From SKLM01 sp964575455 (lineage in GTDB: Bacteria > Chloroflexota > Anaerolineae > B4-G1), in contig CAZNRX010000007.1 of the NCBI GenBank assembly GCA_964575455.1, positions 1 to 64,000 on the forward strand: a stretch of DNA of 64,000 nt, given 5' to 3'. Positions 33,129-39,939 of this stretch are shown here, piece after piece. The notes under the pieces are model-generated. The model was given only the letters and a program-made list of their open reading frames with translations. It ran no database searches and was not told the origin of the DNA. Numbering within the stretch: position 1 is the stretch's first letter; every line of letters begins with the position of its first letter. The position numbers were made by a program, and so were the translations under genes.

Positions 33129-35585
33129 ATGAGGCGACGATATCTTTCTGCTATCTATCTCGTAGCTGGCCTGGTGGTGTTGGGGCTTCTGATCTGGCTG
33201 ACTGCCAACGCTAGCATGGTCACCCCACCCACCCCGGAAGAGCTCCTGTCAGGGGCGCTGTTCATCGCGATGATCATCTTCACCGATGTCTTCGGCGTGC
33301 GCCTGGCGGGAGGCGTCGTGTCGCTGCTGCCGATGACGACGGTTGCGGCCTACCTGGTGATGGGGCCGATAGCGACGGGATGGGCTGCGTTGATAGGCGC
33401 CGGCGTGCACGCCGTGCTCCGCTACCGCTGGGCCGAGCGGCTGGGACTCCCGCGGGTGACGGGCATCCCATCGATCATCACCATAGGCGCGGCGAACGCA
33501 GTGGCACACACGGTGAGCGTGTTAGTGGGCGGTGTGGTCTTCCAGGCACTTCAGGGGGAGATACCCTTAACTCGAATTGATCCCCAGGATGTCCTGGCGC
33601 TGGTGTTGTTCGCTCTCACCTACTTGCTCTTCAATCACCTGGCCTTCCTGCCCGCCATCGCGGCGCGGGGTCGGGAGTCGCTGCGACACTACGCGCACTC
33701 GCTCCCCAACCTGATCTTCTACGAGGGGAGCCCGTTGACCCTGGCGCCTCTGATGGCGTTGATCCACACGCGGCTGGGTGTGGTGATGTTTGCCCTTTTC
33801 GCCCTCAGCATGGTCGTCGCTTCGTTGATCACGCGCAGCTTGGCGCAGACCAGTCAGCGACTCCAGCGCCGGGTGAGAGAGCTGCGTGGCCTCCAGGCAG
33901 TGGGGCAAGCTCTCAGCGCCAACCTGGACATCGAGGCCGTGGTGTCGGCGATCTACGAGCAGGTTGCCCGGCTTATGCCCGCTCGCAACTTCTACGTCTC
34001 CCTCTACGATCCGCAGGTGGATGAGGTCTCGTTCCCGCTGGCCGTGGAGGAGGGAGAGCATGTGCAGTGGCGCTCGCGCCGAACGGGCTCCGGCCTCACG
34101 GAATACGTCCTGCACAGCCGGGAACCCCTGTTGATGAGGAGCGATGTTGGGGCTAAGCTCGACAAGCTTGACGTCGACTCCATCGGCAAGCCGGCCGAGT
34201 GTTGGCTTGGCGTGCCAATCTTGGCAGCGGACGAGGTGCTTGGCGTCATAGCTGTCCAGTCGTACGATGCAGCGGAGGCCTACGACCTACCCCATCAGAG
34301 GGTGCTCACCACCATCGCTGCCCAGGCCGCTGTGGCCATCCAGAATGCCCGCCTCTACGAACGCACCGACGAGGCGCTGGCCCGCCGGGTGCAGGAGCTG
34401 GACTCCATTCTCAGAACCGCCAGGGAGGGCATCATGCTGCTGGATACGGACTGGCGTATCGTGGCGGCTAACCGCGCGCTAGCTGACCTCTTGGACGTCG
34501 CTCAGCTAGAGCTGCTTGGACAGATCTTCGAGACCCCTGGAGGAGAGGATAACCAGCCTCTGGTGAGGCTGCTGGGATACAGCGAAGAGGATCTGAGGAG
34601 CGACTGTCAGAGCCTGAGGGACGCAGGGGAGGGCGAGGCCGCTGACCCAGTGGCTGACGCTCCGGTGGCCGCCCACCCGCACGTCGGGGTCAAGCAGGCG
34701 ATCGTCACTCTGAGCGCATCGGGTCGCCACATCGAGCGGACGTTGACGCCGGTGCGAGGCCAGAAAGGCGTCATCACTGGTTGGCTGCTTGTCCTCCGAG
34801 ACGTCACCGAAGAGATCGAGCTGGGGCGCCTGAAGGACGATATGACGTACATGTTGGTCCACGACCTGCGCTCGCCACTCACGGTGTTGGGCAACAGCTT
34901 CACCCTCATGGAGGAGGCTTTCGCCGAGGACGACTCAGAGCTGTTCAAGACCTTTATCGACATGGCGCAGCGGAGCAGCGATCGCATGTTGGGCCTGGTC
35001 AACGGCCTTCTCGACGTCAGCGAGCTCGAGAGCGATGAGATCGATTTGAGCCTTGAGGCCGTGGATCCGAGAACCTTGCTGCAGGAGACTGTCACACAGC
35101 TGTCTCCGCTGGCGGCCTCGGCTCAGATCACGATCGAGGTCTCCGTCGCCGCCGACCTCCCGCCACTCCACGTGGACGTGGGATTGATCAGACGTGTGCT
35201 GAACAATCTCATCGACAACGCCATCAAGTTCGCCCCCGATGGCAGCTGGGTCCGGGTGTGGGCTCGGCCTGACCCAGAGAGCGCACGGCTAGAGGTCCAA
35301 CCACGGGAGATTCGGCTGCATCAACTGCTGATCGGCGTCAGCGATGAGGGCCCTGGCATACCGGAGGAGGAGCAGTCCAAGCTGTTCGAGAAGTTCCACC
35401 GTGTCTCCTCGGTGACAGGGCGCCGTTCCGGGAGCGGGCTGGGGCTCCCCTTCTGCAAGCTGGCCGTGGAGGCGCACGGGGGTAGGATCTGGGTGGAGAG
35501 CCCCTCCGGCGGAATCGCGTCCACCGAGGTGGGAAGCACGTTCTTGATGAAGCTGCCTACGGTACCATCCGATTCATCACGCTGA
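33129..35585 (+). CDS. membrane sensor histidine kinase with GAF and PAS domains
   Basis: 818 residues. About six to eight hydrophobic helices (residues 5-240), then a GAF domain (about 250-405), a PAS domain (about 415-550), a dimerisation helix with the phospho-acceptor in MLVHDLRSPLT (H578) and an ATPase domain with RRVLNNLIDNAIKFAPDG, DEGPGIPEEE and GSGLGLPFCKLA. A loop near 495-520 rich in Ala/Asp/Pro interrupts the PAS part. ATG with GAAGG upstream. No response regulator is adjacent; the closest is at 47965. The signal sensed is unknown. Confidence 0.92.
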   Translation: MRRRYLSAIYLVAGLVVLGLLIWLTANASMVTPPTPEELLSGALFIAMIIFTDVFGVRLAGGVVSLLPMTTVAAYLVMGPIATGWAALIGAGVHAVLRYRWAERLGLPRVTGIPSIITIGAANAVAHTVSVLVGGVVFQALQGEIPLTRIDPQDVLALVLFALTYLLFNHLAFLPAIAARGRESLRHYAHSLPNLIFYEGSPLTLAPLMALIHTRLGVVMFALFALSMVVASLITRSLAQTSQRLQRRVRELRGLQAVGQALSANLDIEAVVSAIYEQVARLMPARNFYVSLYDPQVDEVSFPLAVEEGEHVQWRSRRTGSGLTEYVLHSREPLLMRSDVGAKLDKLDVDSIGKPAECWLGVPILAADEVLGVIAVQSYDAAEAYDLPHQRVLTTIAAQAAVAIQNARLYERTDEALARRVQELDSILRTAREGIMLLDTDWRIVAANRALADLLDVAQLELLGQIFETPGGEDNQPLVRLLGYSEEDLRSDCQSLRDAGEGEAADPVADAPVAAHPHVGVKQAIVTLSASGRHIERTLTPVRGQKGVITGWLLVLRDVTEEIELGRLKDDMTYMLVHDLRSPLTVLGNSFTLMEEAFAEDDSELFKTFIDMAQRSSDRMLGLVNGLLDVSELESDEIDLSLEAVDPRTLLQETVTQLSPLAASAQITIEVSVAADLPPLHVDVGLIRRVLNNLIDNAIKFAPDGSWVRVWARPDPESARLEVQPREIRLHQLLIGVSDEGPGIPEEEQSKLFEKFHRVSSVTGRRSGSGLGLPFCKLAVEAHGGRIWVESPSGGIASTEVGSTFLMKLPTVPSDSSR

Positions 35586-35715
35586 CGCAGGTCTCGTTCC
35601 TTCGAAACGGGGGGCGCCCCGGAGCACAGTCGCGGCCCTGAGGTGCGAGCAGGCCTTCCCATCACGCGCTGTTCCTGCACGGTCGTTCCCTTTCTTCGAG
35701 TGTTCGACGCTCTGG

Positions 35716-36579
35716 CTACCAGCGCAGTTCCACAGGATCGCCCGGCTGGAGGCCCAGTCTCTCGGCGCCGCTTCCCTCGCGCACGGCGATCTCCAGGTGC
35801 CCGCCGCTGCCCACCAGGGCCAGTGCGTCGCCGGGTTCAACGTCGGCGTAGGTACGGCGCACGCTCTCTATCTCCCGACCCTCGGTTTGGGGGCCACCGG
35901 AACCAAGGGCAACTACAGCCTCGTCGGCCGTAAGACGAGCCCGCTCGTCGCTTTGCTGTCGAAACGCTGGCTCCAGTGAGAGCTCGTCCCCTCTCCAGAG
36001 AAGACGCCCTATGCTCGTGATCGCGTTGCCGAAGTGGTCCGTGTGGAGGACTTCGCCGCCGATGTGACGGGGGCCTGTCTCCAGGCGTGGAGGTGGGAGC
36101 ACGACCGGGTCGGGCACTGTCGGGCCGAGTTCGTCGACGGGGACGCCGGCCGCCAGGTGGGCAGCAGCGGGGGCAAAGATGTCGCGCCCGTGGAAGGTCT
36201 GGCTCACCAGGGGGAGCCGATGGCGCGGTTCAGTGAGCTCGACGGTGGTCTCCACGGCCCCCTCGGCCATGACGTAGCTGAAGACGCCGTTGTCGGGTCC
36301 GACGAAGGTGCCGTGGGAAAGCCGGACGGCGATGGGGCGACGCGCGCTGCCGACGCCGGGGTCCACCACCACCAGATGGACGGACCCCGAGGGGAAGAAA
36401 CGATACGCGGTGTGGAGAACGTACGCCGTCTGGCGGACGTTCTGACGTGTGATGTCGTGCGTGATGTCCACCAAACGAGCATGCGGGGCGATATTGAGCA
36501 TGACGCCCTTCATCGTTCCCACGTAGCCATCGGCGATGCCGAAATCTGTGGTCAGAGTGATGATCGGCCATTTATTCAT
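35716..36579 (-). CDS. SAM hydrolase (SAM hydroxide adenosyltransferase, DUF62)
   Basis: 287 residues. Family members cleave S-adenosylmethionine to adenosine and methionine using an Asp-Arg-His triad. ITLTTDFGIADGYVG opens the protein; VVDPGVGSARRPIAV supplies Asp and Arg; FHGRDIFAPAAAHL supplies His; DHFGNAITSIGR starts the C-terminal domain. Halogenases of this fold carry an extra loop that I do not see. The ATG at 36579 is chosen because a TTGACG-N17-TAGAAT promoter ends about eight bases before it, which predicts a leaderless mRNA; an ATG three codons earlier overlaps that -10 box. Converges with the kinase gene at its 3' side. Confidence 0.87.
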   Translation of the reverse strand: MNKWPIITLTTDFGIADGYVGTMKGVMLNIAPHARLVDITHDITRQNVRQTAYVLHTAYRFFPSGSVHLVVVDPGVGSARRPIAVRLSHGTFVGPDNGVFSYVMAEGAVETTVELTEPRHRLPLVSQTFHGRDIFAPAAAHLAAGVPVDELGPTVPDPVVLPPPRLETGPRHIGGEVLHTDHFGNAITSIGRLLWRGDELSLEPAFRQQSDERARLTADEAVVALGSGGPQTEGREIESVRRTYADVEPGDALALVGSGGHLEIAVREGSGAERLGLQPGDPVELRW

Positions 36580-36586
36580 ACACTGC

Positions 36587-36615
36587 ATTCTACCTACGGC
36601 TGCAGGTCTCGTCAA
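36587..36615 (-). promoter_or_regulatory. promoter of the SAM hydrolase gene, leaderless
   Basis: TTGACG (36610-36615) and TAGAAT (36587-36592) on the minus strand with a 17-base spacer. Transcription would start near 36580, at or next to the ATG. Confidence 0.55.
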
Positions 36616-36626
36616 CTCACTCCGGC

Positions 36627-36654
36627 TTGACCGTCGGGTGGGTGTCGGTATAAT
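36627..36654 (+). promoter_or_regulatory. promoter of the phasin-like/patatin genes
   Basis: TTGACC (36627-36632) and TATAAT (36649-36654) with a 16-base spacer, about 95 bases before the ATG at 36752. It is back-to-back with the SAM hydrolase promoter. Confidence 0.65.
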
Positions 36655-36751
36655 TGATCTTGAACACTCACGTTGTCTACACCATAGACGCAATATCCTC
36701 GTACACGGCACCCGTCACCGATATCTGAGATGCACCGAGGGAGGTTTGGAG

Positions 36752-37063
36752 ATGGCGAACATACTCGAAAAGACGTTGCTCATGGGATTGGGCGTCTTCA
36801 CCCTGACGCGCGAGAAGGTGAGGGAGGCCGTCAACGAGCTGGTGGAGGAGGAAGGGGTCGAGCCCGAGGAGGCTCAGAAGCTGGCCGATGCCTTGGCGGC
36901 CAAGGGGGAGCAGGAGCGCGAGAAGCTCCGCGGCGAACTCCGCGACATGGTCCGCCAGGAGATGAGCCGCGTCAAACCTGTCACGCAGAGGGAGTTCGAG
37001 GCGCTGAAGCAGAAGGTAGACGAGCTGGCAGACAAGATCGACACCCTGGTGGAGTCGGAGTGA
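36752..37063 (+). CDS. phasin-like (PhaF/PhaI-type) coiled-coil protein
   Basis: 103 residues. A short hydrophobic start (LEKTLLMGLGVFTLTREKV) is followed by a long, highly charged alpha-helical coiled coil (KLADALAAKGEQEREKLRGE, later VDELADKIDTLVE). This matches small polyhydroxyalkanoate granule/regulator-like proteins annotated as phasins in many bacteria. The ATG at 36752 has GGGAGG and GGAG upstream; the longer open frame covers the promoter. It precedes a patatin-like lipase by 34 bases, which fits a lipid or storage-granule context, though no PHA synthase is in the window. Confidence 0.72.
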   Translation: MANILEKTLLMGLGVFTLTREKVREAVNELVEEEGVEPEEAQKLADALAAKGEQEREKLRGELRDMVRQEMSRVKPVTQREFEALKQKVDELADKIDTLVESE

Positions 37064-37097
37064 GGAAGAAGGCCATGGTGACGGCGGGCCGAAGGAC

Positions 37098-37997
37098 ATG
37101 ACGGCGTCAAGGGAGAGCGAGGGGAGACCCAAGATCGGCCTGGCTCTCAGCGGAGGAGGCGCGCGGGGTTTGGCCCACATCGGCGTGCTCAAGGTGCTTG
37201 AGCAAGAAGGGATGTCGATCGACTTGCTGGCGGGCACCAGTATGGGTGGGGTGGTGGCAGCGGCCTACGCCGCTGGGCTGACGCCTGGTTTTATGGAGCA
37301 GGAGGCCATGCGAATGACCAACCCGCGTCGGCTGCTGTCCCTGGCCGATCCAACCCTGCCGCGACGCGGGTTGTTTGAGGGACAGAAGGTGACCGAGTAT
37401 CTGAGCCATCATCTGGGGGAATGCACCTTCGACAGCCTTCGGCGCCCTCTCAGCCTGATCGCCGTTGATCTGGAGGCGAGTGAGGTCGTGACGTTGAACG
37501 AGGGCCAGGTGATCGACGCCGTGCGGGCGACTATCGCTCTGCCAGGGCTCTTCAAACCGGTGGAACGGGAGTCACAGAGCGAGTCGCGGAGCGACAGGCA
37601 ACTGCTTGTTGATGGAGGGCTGCTGGACAACCTTCCCGCCGACGTGACACGACAGATGGGGGCTGACGTTGTGATCGCCGTGGATGTGATAGGCGACAAC
37701 AGCACCTTCTCCGCGATGATCAAGACGTTACGTGAGCGTCGCTACGTGCCCGGCGGGCTGGCCAGTACCTTTGAGGTCATGCTGCGCTCGCTGGACGTCA
37801 TGATGAAGGAGATCAATCGGCGCTGCCTGGTGGAAGCTGCTCCTGAGATCATTATTCGCCCCGACGTCCCGCCGGACGTCAGCGTGCTGCTCGGCTTCAC
37901 GCGGGCTGCCGATACAATAGCTATTGGGGAGAAGGCTGCTGTAGAGGCCCTTTCGGACATCCGGAGCGTGCTGGAGGCGACGGCGCCGGCAGTATGA
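37098..37997 (+). CDS. patatin-like phospholipase (RssA type)
   Basis: 299 residues. The oxyanion motif GGGARGLAHIGVL and nucleophile elbow GTSMGG (Ser near 52) are followed by the catalytic Asp in LLVDGGLLDNLP near residue 175, forming the Ser-Asp dyad. No signal peptide, so likely a cytoplasmic esterase or lysophospholipase. A Ser/Arg/Glu-rich stretch (about 156-168, encoded at 37561-37602) lengthens the loop before the Asp motif. Follows the phasin-like gene in one operon. Confidence 0.9.
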   Translation: MTASRESEGRPKIGLALSGGGARGLAHIGVLKVLEQEGMSIDLLAGTSMGGVVAAAYAAGLTPGFMEQEAMRMTNPRRLLSLADPTLPRRGLFEGQKVTEYLSHHLGECTFDSLRRPLSLIAVDLEASEVVTLNEGQVIDAVRATIALPGLFKPVERESQSESRSDRQLLVDGGLLDNLPADVTRQMGADVVIAVDVIGDNSTFSAMIKTLRERRYVPGGLASTFEVMLRSLDVMMKEINRRCLVEAAPEIIIRPDVPPDVSVLLGFTRAADTIAIGEKAAVEALSDIRSVLEATAPAV

Positions 37998-38156
37998 GCG
38001 GTCTGACACGCCAGGGCGACAAGGCGATAAAGCGAGAAGGCGCCAAAGCGACTATGACAGACAGGAACAAGCCGCGGAGCTTCTGCAGCCGTGAGGTTTC
38101 GGCGCGTACGGCTTGCTTCGCGAGCAGATAAGTCCTAGGCCGCGCACGAGGCTACG
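37998..38156. other. 159-base gap with imperfect short repeats
   Basis: Contains GCGACAAGGCG, GATAAAGCGAG, AAGGCGCC and CAAAGCGAC in close succession, then several short dyads such as CTTGC-TTC-GCGAG. I see no gene; a short frame from the ATG at 38054 has no ribosome site. Confidence 0.4.
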
Positions 38157-39929
38157 GTGGTGAGAGGTCCTCAACGTACGATCCGGCATCTGAGGCGCTA
38201 TCAAGAGATTGCGGAGGTCTTCATACGTCACGGCCTCGGTGAATTGGTCGACCTGCTGGAACTGCAACCTTATCTGGCGTTTCCCCGCCGGCTGGTGCGC
38301 CAATGGCGTGAGGAGGCACCGCCGCTTGGCGCTCCTCAGCGCCTCCGTCTGGCGCTGGAGGAGCTGGGGCCGACGTTCATCAAGTTGGGTCAGGTACTCA
38401 GCACACGCCCCGATCTGATACCTCCCGCCTACGTCGCTGAACTGGCCAAGCTGCAGGATACCGTCCCCCCGGAGCCTTGGGAGCCTGTTCGAGAGCAGAT
38501 CGAATCCGAGCTGGGCAAGCCGGTCACAGAGCTGTTTGCCATCCTTGAGGAGGAGCCCATCGCGGCCGCTTCGTTGGCCCAGGTCCACTCGGCGACGCTG
38601 TATGAGCCCCCCCCTCTTGTCCCCCCCAGTGGGGGGGAGGGTGACGGTGCTCCCCATCCTGTCCCTCCCAGTGGGGGGGAGGGTGCCCCTGTGGTCGTCA
38701 AGGTACAGCGGCCCGACATCGAGGAGGTCATTGACGTCGATCTGGAGATCCTTCAAGATGTGGCGGAGCTGCTGGAGGGACGTGTGCCACTGGCAAGGAT
38801 GTACGACCTGCCGGAGATCGCGCGGGGGTTCGCTGCGACGCTGCGCATGGAGCTGGACTTCTATCGAGAAGCCCATAACGCTGAACGCTTTCGAGAGAAC
38901 TTCGCCGGCAACCCCTATCTGTACGTGCCTGAGGTCATCGGCTTAGCTTCGCACGCTGGGGACTTCACCACACGGCGCGTGCTGGTCATGGAACGCATCG
39001 ATGGCATCAAGATTGACGACGTGAAGGCCCTGGACGAGGCAGGGTACGACCGACATCAGATCGCCGTCCACGCAGCCCAGATGGTGCTCAAGGAGGTGCT
39101 CGAAGATGGCTTCTTCCACGCCGATCCGCACCCTGGCAACTTCGTCGTCATGCCTGGGGAGGTCATCGGTGCGATGGACTTCGGGCTCGTTGGGCATTTG
39201 AGCTATGGTCTGCGTTCCGATCTGACGCGTCTTTACATCGCTGTTGTGCAGATGGACACACAGAGCGTTGTCGATCAGCTCATCCGTATGGGCGCGACCA
39301 CGAAGTCCGTCAATAGAGTGGCCCTTCAGCGGGATCTGGCTCGTCTTTTGCGGAAGTACCGCGGGCTGCCGCTGCAGGCGATCAGCGCCCAGGAGGTGAT
39401 GCGGGACGCGACCCCTGTTGCCTTTCGTCATCATCTGCGGTTGCCTTCGGAGCTGTGGCTGTTGGGTAAGACGCTGGCCATGTTGGAGGGGGTAGCCCTC
39501 AGGCTGGATCCCGATTTCGACATCATTGCCTTCTCCAGGCCTCACATCCGACGTTTCCTGATGCAGTTAGTCCTTCCACGTAATCTAGCGCCAAGGCTGA
39601 TCAAGGCAGGGGGAGATTGGAGTGACTTGTTCAGCCTCCTGCCCCGCATCGGCTCACAGCTTCTGGTCCAAGCCGAGCGAGGGGAGCTTGGGATGACGCT
39701 TGAGCACAAGGGCCTGGATCAGGCATTGAGCCGTCTGGATCGGTCGGCGAATCGCATCTCGCTGAGCGTTCTCCTGGCTGCCCTCATCGTGGGGCTGGCT
39801 TTGGTCATTCCGGCCTTCAACCTGGCGGAGGAGGTTGGTTTGGCGACCATTGTGGTCATTGTCGGCTTTGTAGGCGTCAGTTTGTTGGGTATTTGGCTCG
39901 CTTTCTCCATTTGGCGTTCAAATAGGTAG
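38157..39929 (+). CDS. ABC1/UbiB-family atypical kinase
   Basis: 590 residues. Family motifs are in order: IKLGQVLSTRPDLIPP near 78 (KxGQ), AAASLAQVHSATL near 140, catalytic Lys in VVVKVQRPDIEEV, DGFFHADPHPGNFVV near 320 and MDFGLVG near 341. Two hydrophobic helices at the C-terminus (about 535-585) anchor it in the membrane. Such kinases support isoprenoid quinone or lipid metabolism. GTG start with GAGG upstream. Two in-frame repeat insertions: about 27 residues directly between the AQVH and Lys motifs (151-178), and about seven residues at 262-268. It precedes the giant kinase by 10 bases. Confidence 0.9.
   Translation: MVRGPQRTIRHLRRYQEIAEVFIRHGLGELVDLLELQPYLAFPRRLVRQWREEAPPLGAPQRLRLALEELGPTFIKLGQVLSTRPDLIPPAYVAELAKLQDTVPPEPWEPVREQIESELGKPVTELFAILEEEPIAAASLAQVHSATLYEPPPLVPPSGGEGDGAPHPVPPSGGEGAPVVVKVQRPDIEEVIDVDLEILQDVAELLEGRVPLARMYDLPEIARGFAATLRMELDFYREAHNAERFRENFAGNPYLYVPEVIGLASHAGDFTTRRVLVMERIDGIKIDDVKALDEAGYDRHQIAVHAAQMVLKEVLEDGFFHADPHPGNFVVMPGEVIGAMDFGLVGHLSYGLRSDLTRLYIAVVQMDTQSVVDQLIRMGATTKSVNRVALQRDLARLLRKYRGLPLQAISAQEVMRDATPVAFRHHLRLPSELWLLGKTLAMLEGVALRLDPDFDIIAFSRPHIRRFLMQLVLPRNLAPRLIKAGGDWSDLFSLLPRIGSQLLVQAERGELGMTLEHKGLDQALSRLDRSANRISLSVLLAALIVGLALVIPAFNLAEEVGLATIVVIVGFVGVSLLGIWLAFSIWRSNR
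38607..38690. repeat. C-rich/GGAGGG element inside the UbiB kinase gene
   Basis: About 84 bases with the shared CCCTCTTGTCCCCCCC core followed by AGTGGGGGGGAGGG, then a second partial unit with the same ending. It encodes two PPSGGEG units and lies in the kinase N-lobe without a frame change. Confidence 0.85.
38940..38960. repeat. 21-bp GGCTTAG element inside the UbiB kinase gene
   Basis: GGCTTAGCTTCGCACGCTGGG, in frame, reads GLASHAG at a place where family members run directly from a VPxV segment into TxRVLVME. TAGC...GCTA-type dyads occur within the family of copies. Confidence 0.72.
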
Positions 39930-39939
39930 GGGTCTTAAG

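Noticed and set aside
35716..36579. SAM-dependent fluorinase or chlorinase
   Set aside because: The sequence shows the Asp-Arg-His hydrolase triad, and I do not see the extra halogenase loop.
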